NCBI RefSeq assembly: GCF_900109745.1
Contig: NZ_FOAV01000003.1
Coordinates: forward strand, 1 to 64,000
Length of the DNA: 64,000 nt
Origin: Roseateles sp. YR242
GTDB lineage: Bacteria; Pseudomonadota; Gammaproteobacteria; Burkholderiales; Burkholderiaceae_C
Direction of reading: 5' to 3'
Made by a program: the position numbers and the translations under genes. The first letter of the stretch is position 1. Each line of letters opens with the position of its first letter. Positions 25,833-34,827 of this stretch are shown here, piece by piece. Below the pieces are notes generated by a model. That model had not been told where the DNA came from. It saw nothing but the letters and a program-made list of their open reading frames with translations, and did not search any database.

Positions 25833-27890
25833 TCAATCCTTGGCTTGCGCCTGCGCCGCTGCACTGGCCGCGGCCTTGGCCAACAACTGCTCGCGCATGC
25901 GCTTGAGCTTTTCGCGCGGGTCTTCCTTGACGATGTTTTCGTGCAGCTTCATCTCGGCGATGAAGCGGCTGGGCACCCCAATCACCGTTTCGCGGTTTTT
26001 CTTGCGGCGCCGCAAGGTGGAGACCGCCAGGGTGCGCCGCGCACGGGTAATGCCCACATACATCAGCCGGCGCTCTTCCTCCACCCGCGCAGCCGTCATC
26101 TCTTCATCATCCGCCTTGAAGGGCAGCAAGCCCTCGTTGACGCCCGCCAGAATCACATGCGGCCACTCCAGGCCCTTGGAGGCATGCAAGGTGGTGAGCA
26201 CCACCTGGTCCTGCTCCTCCTTGCGCTCCGCCAGGGAGAGGATGACGCTGATGGTCTGGGCCACTTCCAGCAACGACTGGCGCGGGCTTTCGGTAGTGAT
26301 GCCGCCGTCGGTGGAGATCTCGCCACCGCAGCGCTTGGCCACCCAGTCCACGAAATCCAGCACGTTGCTCCAGCGCGCCGCCGCCACCTTCTCGTTCTCC
26401 TCGTTGTCCAGGAGGTACTGCTCGTAGGCGATGTCCTTGAGCCACTCCAGCATCAACGCGCGGCCCTCTTCAGCCCCGACGCAATGCCGCGCCCGGTACT
26501 CCAGGTCCACGACGTAGCGGCCGAACTCATGCAGCCCATGCAACGCCTTGCTGGACAAGGTGGCCTTGAGCGACTCGGCAAACAGAGACTCGAACATCGA
26601 GAGCTTCCACTTGGCCGAGAAATCACTCAGGTGGCCCAGGGTCTGGTGGCCGATGCCACGCTTGGGCGTGGTCACCGCCCGCAGGAACGCCGGGTCGTCG
26701 TCCTGATTGACCAGCAGACGCAACCAGGCGCAGAGGTCCTTGATCTCGGTCTTGTCGAAGAAGCTCTGGCCGCCCGAGACCTTGTAAGGGATCTCCGCCC
26801 GACGCAGCGCCTGCTCGAAGATGCGGGCCTGGTGGTTGGCCCGGTAGAGGATGGCGAAGTCGGAGAACTTGGCCGTGGGGTGGGTGGCCCGCAGCGACTG
26901 GATGCGCGCCACCGCGCGTTCGGCCTCGTGCTCCTCGCCGTCCGCCTCCACCAGCGTGATGGGGTCGCCCTCGCCGAATTCACTCCACAAGGTCTTGGGA
27001 TACAGCTTGGGATTGCTGCCAATGACGTTGTTGGCCGCACGAAGAATGGCGCTGGTGGAGCGGTAGTTCTGCTCCAGCGGAATGATCTTGAGCTGCGGAA
27101 AATCCACCGGCAGCTTCTTGAGGTTCTCGATGGTGGCGCCGCGCCAGCCGTAGATGCTCTGGTCGTCATCCCCCACGGCGGTGAACATGGCACGGTCGCC
27201 CACCAGGTGCTTGAGCAGCTCGTACTGCACGGCGTTGGTGTCCTGGTATTCGTCCACCAGCACATAGCGCAAGGTCTCCTGCCACTTGCCCCGCGCTTCC
27301 GGGTTGGTCTGCATCAGCTTGAGCGGCAGACCGATGAGGTCGTCGAAGTCCACCGCCTGGTAGGCGGTCAAGCGCTCCTGGTAACGCTGCATCACCACCG
27401 CGGCCGCCCGCTCCATGTCGTCCTTGGCATAGGCCAGCGCCTGCTGGGCGCTGAGGTTCTGGTTCTTCCACAACGAGATCGTCCACTGCCAGCTCTTGGC
27501 GGTGGCAGCGTCCGTGGTGCCGCCCGCATCGCGCAGCACCGACAACACGTCGTCCGAATCCAGGATGGAGAACTGTTCCTTCAAGCCCAGGTGGCGCCCA
27601 TCCTCCCGCAGGATGCGCACGCCCAGCGAGTGGAAGGTGGAGATCACCAGTTCCTGCCCCGCCTTGTTGCCCACCATGTGGCGCGCACGCTCCCGCATTT
27701 CCTGCGAGGCCTTGTTGGTGAAGGTGATGGCCGCAATGTTGCGGGGCCGGTACCCCTCGGAAAGCAGCTTGGCAATCTTCTGGGTGATCACCCGTGTCTT
27801 GCCCGAACCCGCCCCAGCAATGACCAGGCAGGGACCCTCCAGGTGGTGCACGGCCGCCAACTGGGCAGGATTGAGCAGGAACTCGGACAT
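25833..27890 (-). CDS. rep: ATP-dependent DNA helicase Rep
   Basis: A 685-residue superfamily 1A helicase. Walker A AGAGSGKT (about 26-33), motif Ia AITFTNKASQEM, motif II VLVDEYQDTN (about 220), motif III AVGDDDQSIYGWRGA, motif IV LEQNYRST, motif V TLHASKGLEWPHV and motif VI YVGITRARR are all present. The length and motif set match Rep, a 3'-5' translocase that clears replication forks, more closely than UvrD. A Lys/Ala-rich tail follows the helicase core. It is divergent from the DUF1304 gene at 27961, with 70 bases between. Confidence 0.93.
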   Translation of the reverse strand: MSEFLLNPAQLAAVHHLEGPCLVIAGAGSGKTRVITQKIAKLLSEGYRPRNIAAITFTNKASQEMRERARHMVGNKAGQELVISTFHSLGVRILREDGRHLGLKEQFSILDSDDVLSVLRDAGGTTDAATAKSWQWTISLWKNQNLSAQQALAYAKDDMERAAAVVMQRYQERLTAYQAVDFDDLIGLPLKLMQTNPEARGKWQETLRYVLVDEYQDTNAVQYELLKHLVGDRAMFTAVGDDDQSIYGWRGATIENLKKLPVDFPQLKIIPLEQNYRSTSAILRAANNVIGSNPKLYPKTLWSEFGEGDPITLVEADGEEHEAERAVARIQSLRATHPTAKFSDFAILYRANHQARIFEQALRRAEIPYKVSGGQSFFDKTEIKDLCAWLRLLVNQDDDPAFLRAVTTPKRGIGHQTLGHLSDFSAKWKLSMFESLFAESLKATLSSKALHGLHEFGRYVVDLEYRARHCVGAEEGRALMLEWLKDIAYEQYLLDNEENEKVAAARWSNVLDFVDWVAKRCGGEISTDGGITTESPRQSLLEVAQTISVILSLAERKEEQDQVVLTTLHASKGLEWPHVILAGVNEGLLPFKADDEEMTAARVEEERRLMYVGITRARRTLAVSTLRRRKKNRETVIGVPSRFIAEMKLHENIVKEDPREKLKRMREQLLAKAAASAAAQAQAKD

Positions 27891-27960
27891 GGTGGGGGCT
27901 TCAGGCAGCGGGAACGGTCAGCGGGCCAGGGATGATAGCGGGGGGCGTAAAGTGCGCCCC

Positions 27961-28335
27961 ATGAACCTGACCACCACCCTTGCCAATGTTGTCACCGCCC
28001 TGGTGGCGTTGATCCATGTCTACATCCTGGTGCTGGAGATGTTTCTCTGGACCAAGCCCACCGGGCGCCGCGCCTTTGGCCTGACGCAGGAATTCGCCGA
28101 GGCGTCCAAGGTGCTCGCGGCCAACCAGGGCCTGTACAACGGCTTCCTGGCCGCCGGCCTGATCTGGGGCCTGCTGCTCGGCGCCGCCGGCACGCCGGTG
28201 AAGGTGTTCTTCCTGAGCTGTGTCCTGGTGGCCGGCCTCTATGGCGCCGCCACGGCCAGCCGCAAGATCCTCTTCATCCAGGCCCTGCCCGCGCTGATCG
28301 GCCTGGGGCTGGTCGGTCTCGCATCGAGCTTCTGA
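27961..28335 (+). CDS. DUF1304 family membrane protein
   Basis: A 124-residue protein with four hydrophobic helices and the family pattern: HVYILVLEMFLW in the first helix, FGLTQEFAEASKVLAANQGLYNGFLAAGL in the loop and second helix, and ILFIQALPALIGL at the end. The role of the family is unknown. The frame extends far upstream into antisense of rep, but the ATG at 27961 matches the start of family members. It converges with the binding-protein gene ending at 28395. Confidence 0.9.
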   Translation: MNLTTTLANVVTALVALIHVYILVLEMFLWTKPTGRRAFGLTQEFAEASKVLAANQGLYNGFLAAGLIWGLLLGAAGTPVKVFFLSCVLVAGLYGAATASRKILFIQALPALIGLGLVGLASSF

Positions 28336-28394
28336 AGCCATCGCCCTCGCCGGGGCCCTCCTCACGGCCATCAGCTCGGCCATCAGCTCGGCCA

Positions 28395-29198
28395 TCAAGC
28401 CTGCCGGTCGTCGGGCAGATTGACGCCGTGCCGGGCCGCCATCTGCGCCAGTTCCCCATTGGCGCGCAGGCGCTGCATGCCTGCGTCCACCAGGGTCTGC
28501 CACGGCGTGCCGTGATGGTCATTGAAGGCAAAGTGGCCGCGCAGATGCGCAAACGGGGGGCTGCATAGCTGCACATGGTCGGCCAGCCCCAGTTCGTGGA
28601 TCACTGGTTCTGAATTGCGCTGGTTGGCTGCAATCAGGTCCAGCCGACCCAACTGCAGCATGCGCAGCGCCGTGGCCAGGTCGCGCACCAGGGTCAGCTT
28701 GAGCCGGGTGCGGGCCTGATCAAAGCGGTCGCCATACACCCAGCCCTGCACCGCCCCCACCTGCAGCGCGCGCAAGGTGGCGAAGTCGTTGCGCCACAGC
28801 GCCTGCTCGCCCTGGCGGGCATAGAACACCAGCGAATCCTCGTAGAACGGCTGGCGTGAAAAACGCAGGCGGCGCTCCCGCTCCGGCGTCCGATAGGGTC
28901 CGACCAGAATGTTCGCCGGGCCATGCTCAATCATGGCCTGCGCACGCAGCCACGGATACAGCTCATACGTGGGCGCAAAACCGGCGGGCAAGAGGATGGC
29001 ATCCAGGATGTCCACCGCCAGCCCGCGAGGGCGAGTCCGGTCCCCTGCGGCAGCGCCAGCCTCGAACAGCCTGGAAAAATGCGTGCCCACCACGGAGACC
29101 GGCCGGCCAGCCGCCGCCTGCGCTGCGCCGGCCAATCCGGTCACTGCCAGGGTCTGGCCCGCAGCCAACTGGAGGAAGTGACGACGGTGCTGCTGCAT
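28395..29198 (-). CDS. Family 3 periplasmic solute-binding protein
   Basis: About 267 residues. A Tat-like or Sec signal peptide (MQQHRRHFLQLAAGQTLAVTG) is followed by a type II periplasmic binding fold of the amino-acid/opine class (SBP_bac_3): GLAVDILDAILLPAGF, YPWLRAQAMIEHGPANILVG, FSRQPFYEDSLVFYAR and LDLIAANQRNS. No ABC transporter membrane or ATPase genes adjoin, so it may feed a transporter elsewhere or act as a sensor. An ATG at 29231 lies upstream in frame; 29198 gives the better signal peptide. Three copies of a 12-base unit (GGCCATCAGCTC) lie just past its stop at 28366-28397. Confidence 0.82.
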   Translation of the reverse strand: MQQHRRHFLQLAAGQTLAVTGLAGAAQAAAGRPVSVVGTHFSRLFEAGAAAGDRTRPRGLAVDILDAILLPAGFAPTYELYPWLRAQAMIEHGPANILVGPYRTPERERRLRFSRQPFYEDSLVFYARQGEQALWRNDFATLRALQVGAVQGWVYGDRFDQARTRLKLTLVRDLATALRMLQLGRLDLIAANQRNSEPVIHELGLADHVQLCSPPFAHLRGHFAFNDHHGTPWQTLVDAGMQRLRANGELAQMAARHGVNLPDDRQA

Positions 29199-29227
29199 GT
29201 GAGCCCATGATAGGGGCCGCCTGCGGC

Positions 29228-29656
29228 TCACAGCAATGCCGTGTCCGGTGCCGGGACGAGCAAAGCGTCACGCAAGGGGTCTCCGCGCCACGGCGCGCCG
29301 TTGGCGCCATGCACCTGGAACGCAGCCTGCAGCACCTGGCGCACCAGCATCAGCTCCTGCCCGCCCGGATCGGCCCCCACCAGGAAGACACGGCGGTCCC
29401 CGATCGCGTGGGAGCGCAACCCGTACACCCGTGGCTTCACCCGCATGCAGTAACGGTCCGCCAGCGGGTGGCCCATCAGCGCTGGCAGGCGCAGCAGGTA
29501 ATGGCCACCCCGGCGGTCTTCCGCCCAGCGGTCCGGCAAGGCCCGCCCGTGGCGCGCCGCCTCCACGCAAGTGCCCAGCGCCTGCCGCAACCAGGGTGTG
29601 CAGTGCTCGTCGCGCCGCGCATCACGGTGGCATCGGGCCCAGTCACGGTCCGACAT
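29228..29656 (-). CDS. Hypothetical protein, about 142 residues
   Basis: A soluble basic protein starting MSDRDWARCHRDARRDEH (an in-frame ATG at 29677 adds seven residues). It has the pattern of a small alpha/beta protein: HYLLRLPALMGHPLADRYCMRVKPRVYGLRSHAIGD with several Arg and His, and DRRVFLVGADPGGQELMLVRQVL. I do not recognise a family. The stop lies 30 bases before the likely start of the binding-protein gene on the same strand, so the two are probably cotranscribed. Codon use is like the neighbours, which supports a real gene. Confidence 0.6.
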   Translation of the reverse strand: MSDRDWARCHRDARRDEHCTPWLRQALGTCVEAARHGRALPDRWAEDRRGGHYLLRLPALMGHPLADRYCMRVKPRVYGLRSHAIGDRRVFLVGADPGGQELMLVRQVLQAAFQVHGANGAPWRGDPLRDALLVPAPDTALL

Positions 29657-29887
29657 CGTCTTGATCCTGAAAACCATCCGGTCCCCCGCGTCGTCGCCAG
29701 CCTTCCGCTCGGCGACGGTGATAGATCACCACAAGGCCTCTTAAAGGCCTCGATACATCAGGGAAATCGTAGGTTCAGGGGGAGACCCTGCGCAATTCAC
29801 CACAAGAGGTGGATCTGCTGCACGTTGGAACTAGCACCAAGTCATTAGTCGCGAGGGATCCACGCAGACGTCATGTGACACCACTGG

Positions 29888-31024
29888 TCAATGTGAACGC
29901 AGCAGCAACCACAGCAACAGGGCGGCCACGACCAGCAGCGCCACCACGCCCGCCACGCGTTCCATCAGGGTGGAACCCGGCGGCCGCAGCGGCGGCCGCT
30001 CGTCCGGCGAGGACTGAAGCGGCACCGGCGCGGAGGGCCGCGCCATGGAGAAGGTGCCGGTATGCGGGCCGATGCCGGCACCGGCCGCTGCAGCGGCGGG
30101 GGCCTGCGCCACCCGTGCAGCCAGGACGGAGGCGGATTGGTCCAGCCAGTCACGCACGGCCTGCGCCAGCGACGCGCGGTCGGGGAAGGTGTGGCCATCG
30201 GTCATGGCGCGGTCCAGCAGCCGGTCCAGGCTGTCGCGGTGGGCGGCCGAGAGCGAGAGCCAGGATTGCAGCGAGGCCACCGGCGTGGCGGCGGTTTCCA
30301 CCGCTGTGGTGTCGCCTCCTCGCCCTTCTGGCGTGCCCTCCTTGCGCGGCAGGCGGCCATTGATCAGCAGGCCCAGCAGGCGCCCCAGGGCATGGGCTTC
30401 GCTGCGCCCGTCCGGGCGGGCGCCGGCACGCTGGCGCGGATCGGCCAGGGGCTCGGCCGCACGTACCAGCAGGGCGGGTGCCTGCGATGCGCGAGGGGCC
30501 AGGCCTTGTCCCAGCCAGTGCAGTTGCTGCGAAGGGCTGAGCCACAACATGCCGGGGTCCAGTTCATGCAGCACCAGCCCGCGCGCCTGGGCGGCGTCCA
30601 GCAGCGCCACCAGCTCCAGCAGCAGTTCCATGCGCCGGCGCAGCGGCAGGGCCATGGCCACCCGCATCAGCGGTGCGCCCTCCATGGCGGGCACCACCAG
30701 ATAAGGGCTGCCCGCCGGGCTCAGGCCGCTGTCCAGCGGTGCGCCATAGGTCGGAAAGTCGAGCCGCCCCAGGGCGTCGGAATCCTCGGCAAAACGCATC
30801 AGCACGGCCTGGGCATCCGCCTCATGGCGGTAGACCAGTGCCAGGCCCGCCTCGCCAGCGGCCAAGGCATGTTCCACCCGGAACCAATGGCCCGAGCCCA
30901 CCTCGAACAGGGCATCCGCGACCCGCCAGACGCCCAGGCGTTCGCCCACCGCCGGAAGGGCGGCCACCGGACGGGTGGGACTGTCCAGGGGCGCTGGACG
31001 TGACGGGGCGGCAGGCTCGCTCAT
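29888..31024 (-). CDS. Protein-kinase-like (degenerate) protein with C-terminal membrane anchor
   Basis: A 378-residue protein with a weak resemblance to bacterial Ser/Thr kinases: an N-lobe-like VEHALAAGEAGLALVYRHE, and a catalytic-loop-like GLVLHELDPGMLWLS near residue 155 where active kinases read HRDLKPxN. The catalytic Asp, the following Lys and a DFG motif are not seen, so a pseudokinase is the most likely reading. A Pro/Ala-rich linker (about 300-345) leads to a single membrane helix (VAGVVALLVVAALLLWLLL) and a two- or three-residue tail, a tail-anchored layout. Its partner is not evident from the neighbourhood. Confidence 0.6.
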   Translation of the reverse strand: MSEPAAPSRPAPLDSPTRPVAALPAVGERLGVWRVADALFEVGSGHWFRVEHALAAGEAGLALVYRHEADAQAVLMRFAEDSDALGRLDFPTYGAPLDSGLSPAGSPYLVVPAMEGAPLMRVAMALPLRRRMELLLELVALLDAAQARGLVLHELDPGMLWLSPSQQLHWLGQGLAPRASQAPALLVRAAEPLADPRQRAGARPDGRSEAHALGRLLGLLINGRLPRKEGTPEGRGGDTTAVETAATPVASLQSWLSLSAAHRDSLDRLLDRAMTDGHTFPDRASLAQAVRDWLDQSASVLAARVAQAPAAAAAGAGIGPHTGTFSMARPSAPVPLQSSPDERPPLRPPGSTLMERVAGVVALLVVAALLLWLLLRSH

Positions 31025-31102
31025 GGGCGCCGATCCTAGCGCAGCGATACTCCGGGCAACGTCCCCGGATCGGGGCCTGCCATCGCCCCTGGGGGCTGGC
31101 GC

Positions 31103-31240
31103 CGCCTGTCATTGCTATCGTCTGGTCATGCTGCCGCTGCTTCGCCTGCCATTGCGCCTGCCTTTCCTCCCCTCATCGCGCTTCTCATTGCGCCTGTCAT
31201 TGCGACAGCGCCTCCACTTGCCATTGCGCCTGCGCCTGGC
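31103..31240. repeat. Degenerate GCCTGCCATTGCG repeats at the peptidase 5' end
   Basis: At least five copies of a unit near GCCTG(C/T)CATTGCG are scattered from 25 bases before the peptidase ATG to about 110 bases inside it, giving the odd LRLPLRLP/LRLSLRQRL protein sequence. Confidence 0.6.
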
Positions 31241-33740
31241 CCCGCTCATCGGCGCACTGGCGCTGGGTGCCGGAATTCCCGCAGTGGCCGCCCCAGCGCC
31301 CTACAAGCAGCCCTCCCCCGCCATCCGCGAACTGCTCGACGCGCCCCAGCCCCCTCGCCTGCTGCCGTCGCCGGACCGCCAGACGGTGGCCCTGCTGGAG
31401 CAGCGGCGCTACACGCCGCTGGATGAACTGGCCCGGCCGGTGATGCGCCTGGCCGGTGCACGCTTCGACCCACGCAGCGCCACGCCGCAGAACCTGGTGG
31501 GCATCCTCCATCTCAAGTTGCGCCCGCTGCTCGAGCCCGATGCCCCCGAGCGGACTGTGGAGCTCCCGGCTGGCGGCCTGTGGCACAGCTTTGCCTGGGC
31601 GCCGGACGGCCAGCGCTTTGTCATCGCCCGGCGCACCGACAACGGCGATGAGCTGTGGGCCGGCGCCACCAGCAACGGCCAGATCTGGCGCATCTACAAC
31701 GTGCGGCTGAACAACGCCATCGACCCGGACGACCTGGCCTGGATGAGCGCCCGCGAGGTGGTGGTGCTCACAGTGCCCGACCCGCGCGGCCCCGTGCCCT
31801 CGCGCCAGCAGAGCGGCCCGGCCATTCAGGAGACCCATGGCAAGGCCTCGCCGGAACGCACTTATCCGGACCTGCTGCGCAACCCGGCGGACGAGGACGC
31901 CTTCGAGTTCTACGCCCGCTCGCAGCTCACGCTGGTGGACATTGCCAGCGGCCAGAGCCGTGACCTGGACAAGCCCGGCCTCTTCACCAGCATCTCCGCC
32001 GTGGGCAACGGCCAGGCGCTGCTGACCGAGCGGCTCAGCCGGCCGTTCAGCTTCAACCTGACCTTCGACGACTTCCCCACGGTGGTGGAAGTCCGCCAAC
32101 GCGACGGCAGGCTGATCCGCGAACTGGCCCGCATGCCGCTCAAGCAGGGCGTGGCCATCGACGGCGCGCTGCCGGGCCCCCGGGTGTTCTACGCCTCCCC
32201 GACCAAGGACGCCGCGCTCTACTGGGTGGAGGCGCTGGACGGCGGCAACCCGGCGGTGCGCGCCGCCTTCCGCGACCGCGTGATGCGTCTGGACCCGCCC
32301 TACACCGGCGAGCCCTTCGAGGTGCAGCGCATGCCCTACCGCTTCACCCGGCTGCGCTTCCTGGACGACGGGCAGCACGCCCTGCTGAGCGAGGAAGACC
32401 GCAGCCGAGGCTGGACCCGCACCTACCTGCTGCCACTGCGCGGCACGCAGAGCCGCCCGCTGTTCGAGCACTCCGTGCGGGAACGCTACCGCCACCCCGG
32501 CGTACCGCTGATGCGGACGCTGCCCAACGGCCAGCAGGCCGTGCAGACGCTCAATGGCGACCTGCTGCTGGTGGGCCAGGGCTCCAGCCCGCGCGGAGAC
32601 CGTCCCTTCCTGGACAAGGTCTCGCTGCGTGACCTCAGCGTGCAGCGGCTGTTCCAGTCCGCCGAGGGCGTGTATGAACTGCCGCTGGCCGTGCTGGACG
32701 ACAAGCGCCTGCTCACCCAGCGGGAGGCGGAGCATGAGCCGCCCAACCTGTTGTTGCGCGAGAACGGCAATGGCGGCAAGGCGGTGCAGCTGACCCGCCT
32801 CAAGGACCCGACACCCCAGCTCAAGGCCGTGCGCCGCGAGCTGGTCACCTTCAAGCGCAGCGACGGCGTGGAACTGTCGTTCTGGATGTACCTGCCGCCC
32901 GACCTGAAGGAAGGCGAGAAGCGCCCTGCCCTGGTCTGGGCCTATCCGCTGGAGTTCAATGACGCGGCCCTGGCCAGCCAGCTCACCGGCTCCGCCGGCC
33001 GCTACATGAGCTTCTCCTCCATCAGCCCACTCAACCTGCTGATGGACGGCTACGTGGTGCTGATGGACGCCACCATGCCGGTGGTGGGAGATGCGCGCAC
33101 GATGAACGACAGCTTCATCGAGCAGATGACCATGAATGCCCGCGCCATCCTGGACAAGGCGGAAGAGCTGGGCACGGTGGACCCACGCCGCGTGGCCATT
33201 GGGGGCCACAGCTATGGCGCCTTCATGACGGCCAACCTGCTGGCCCATACCCGGCTGTTCCGCTGCGGCATTGCACGCAGCGGCGCGTACAACCGCACGC
33301 TCACGCCGTTCGGCTTCCAGAGCGAACGACGCTCGCTGTGGGAGGCCAAGGACGTCTACCTGAAGCTATCGCCGCTGCTCTTCGCCAATCAGATCAAGGA
33401 GCCGCTGCTGCTCATCCATGGCGACGCGGACAACAACTCCGGCACCTTCCCGATGCAGAGTGAACGCCTCTACCAGGCGCTGGCAGGTCTGGGCGGCACG
33501 GCGCGTTATGTGCTGCTGCCCTACGAGGCCCACGGTTATGCCGCACGTGAATCGGCCGGCCAGGTGCAGTGGGAAATGAGCCAGTGGCTCAAGGGCTGCG
33601 TGGGGGATCCCAGGGACAGCAAAGACACGAAGGACGCCCGGCCGGCCGCCGCCACCTCGGCCGCCGCACCGGCACCGGCACCCTCGCCGGCACCGGCGGA
33701 CGACCGGGCCTCCACAGCCAGGCCGGCGGGTTCCCGTTGA
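31128..33740 (+). CDS. S9-family (glutamyl endopeptidase-like) serine peptidase
   Basis: About 870 residues. A long, Leu/Arg-repetitive N-terminal region precedes a signal-like helix ending AGIPAVAA. A beta-propeller-like domain (about 60-620) is followed by the alpha/beta hydrolase catalytic domain: nucleophile in GGHSYGAFM (about 690), Asp in HGDADNNSGTFPMQS (about 765) and His in PYEAHGYAARE (about 805). The DNNSGTFPMQSERLYQAL block is characteristic of the S9D glutamyl endopeptidase branch. The C-terminal 60 residues are an Ala/Pro-rich tail. It probably degrades peptides in the periplasm. The start is uncertain because the 5' region is a DNA repeat with no other Met. Confidence 0.87.
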   Translation: MLPLLRLPLRLPFLPSSRFSLRLSLRQRLHLPLRLRLAPLIGALALGAGIPAVAAPAPYKQPSPAIRELLDAPQPPRLLPSPDRQTVALLEQRRYTPLDELARPVMRLAGARFDPRSATPQNLVGILHLKLRPLLEPDAPERTVELPAGGLWHSFAWAPDGQRFVIARRTDNGDELWAGATSNGQIWRIYNVRLNNAIDPDDLAWMSAREVVVLTVPDPRGPVPSRQQSGPAIQETHGKASPERTYPDLLRNPADEDAFEFYARSQLTLVDIASGQSRDLDKPGLFTSISAVGNGQALLTERLSRPFSFNLTFDDFPTVVEVRQRDGRLIRELARMPLKQGVAIDGALPGPRVFYASPTKDAALYWVEALDGGNPAVRAAFRDRVMRLDPPYTGEPFEVQRMPYRFTRLRFLDDGQHALLSEEDRSRGWTRTYLLPLRGTQSRPLFEHSVRERYRHPGVPLMRTLPNGQQAVQTLNGDLLLVGQGSSPRGDRPFLDKVSLRDLSVQRLFQSAEGVYELPLAVLDDKRLLTQREAEHEPPNLLLRENGNGGKAVQLTRLKDPTPQLKAVRRELVTFKRSDGVELSFWMYLPPDLKEGEKRPALVWAYPLEFNDAALASQLTGSAGRYMSFSSISPLNLLMDGYVVLMDATMPVVGDARTMNDSFIEQMTMNARAILDKAEELGTVDPRRVAIGGHSYGAFMTANLLAHTRLFRCGIARSGAYNRTLTPFGFQSERRSLWEAKDVYLKLSPLLFANQIKEPLLLIHGDADNNSGTFPMQSERLYQALAGLGGTARYVLLPYEAHGYAARESAGQVQWEMSQWLKGCVGDPRDSKDTKDARPAAATSAAAPAPAPSPAPADDRASTARPAGSR

Positions 33741-33774
33741 TTTTCTCGCGGTGGATGCTTGGGCCTCTGCGGGG

Positions 33775-34677
33775 TCAGAGCGACCGCGTCTGGAAGGTGT
33801 CGCAGTCCTTGATGCTGCCCTGCGCCAGCCCGCGCTTGAACCAGCGCTGACGCTGCTCGCTGGTGCCGTGGGTGAAGCTCTCCGGCACCACATCGCCGCT
33901 GGAGCGGCGCTGCAAGGTGTCGTCGCCAATCTGGGACGCCGCGTTCAAGGCCTCCTCGATGTCCCCCGCCTCCAGCCAGCCCTTGGACTGCTGCGAGTGA
34001 TAGGCCCACACACCGGCCAGGCAGTCGGCCTGCAGCTCCACCCGGACGCTGGTGGCATTGGCTTCACGTTCGGACTGGCGGCGGCGCAGCGCCTCCACCT
34101 TGTCGGTGACGCCCAGCAGGTGCTGCACATGGTGGCCGACCTCGTGGGCGATCACATAGGCCTGCGCGAAGTCCCCGGGCGCGCCCAGCCGGTCGCGCAG
34201 CGTCTGGTAGAAGCTCAGGTCGATGTAGACCTTGCTGTCACCCGGGCAATAGAACGGGCCCATGGCGGCAGCACCGCGCCCGCAGGCGGTCTGGGTGCGG
34301 CCGGAAAAAAGCACCAGGCGCGGTGCCTGGTAGGTCTGGCCGGCAGCCTGGAAGACGCGGCCCCAGACATCCTCGGTATCGGCCAGCACCACCGAGACGA
34401 ATTTGGCCCCCGCGTCCTGCGGCTTGCTGTGCGGCCCCGCCTGGCCTGGCCCCTGCTGACGCGGCGCCTGGGTATGCGGCACCTGCCCGCCACCGCCGGT
34501 CAGGCCCAGCAGGGTCATGGGGTTGATGCCGAAGATCCAGCCGGCCACCAGGGCCACCACCACGCCGCCCAGGCTCAGGCCACGCCCGCCGCCGAAGGAA
34601 AACCCTCCACCGCCGCCGCCATCACTGCCGCGCATGTCCTCGACGTTGTCGCTTTCGCGCTGACCTTCCCACTTCAT
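33775..34677 (-). CDS. YpfJ-like neutral zinc metallopeptidase
   Basis: A 300-residue protein beginning [17 protein letters not shown], the typical YpfJ start, then a Gly-rich stretch, one membrane helix ([19 protein letters not shown], about 35-53) and a peptidase domain. The zinc site [13 protein letters not shown] is at about 178-190, with the third ligand region [14 protein letters not shown] after it and a Cys pair typical of the family. The domain faces the periplasm. The ATG at 34677 follows a short spacer; upstream in-frame codons lack homology. It lies on the same strand as, and 150 bases after, the PAS histidine kinase. Confidence 0.9.
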   Translation of the reverse strand: MKWEGQRESDNVEDMRGSDGGGGGGFSFGGGRGLSLGGVVVALVAGWIFGINPMTLLGLTGGGGQVPHTQAPRQQGPGQAGPHSKPQDAGAKFVSVVLADTEDVWGRVFQAAGQTYQAPRLVLFSGRTQTACGRGAAAMGPFYCPGDSKVYIDLSFYQTLRDRLGAPGDFAQAYVIAHEVGHHVQHLLGVTDKVEALRRRQSEREANATSVRVELQADCLAGVWAYHSQQSKGWLEAGDIEEALNAASQIGDDTLQRRSSGDVVPESFTHGTSEQRQRWFKRGLAQGSIKDCDTFQTRSL

Positions 34678-34827
34678 CGTGCACTCCTGGGCCGGGCCTG
34701 CGCCCGGCACATTGATTCGCCTGTGCCAGCCTGGGCACCTCTCGTGCCCGGCCAGCGCCACACGCCCCGGGTTCGGGGTCATGACAGCGTACGGATTGTG
34801 ACCCTCTGCGCCGGCCGCGTAAGCCCC

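Noticed and set aside
25743-27935. A 730-codon plus-strand frame
   Set aside because: Antisense of rep, all helicase motifs being on the minus strand.
27496-27960. An upstream extension of the DUF1304 gene
   Set aside because: The extension is antisense of rep; family members start at the ATG at 27961.
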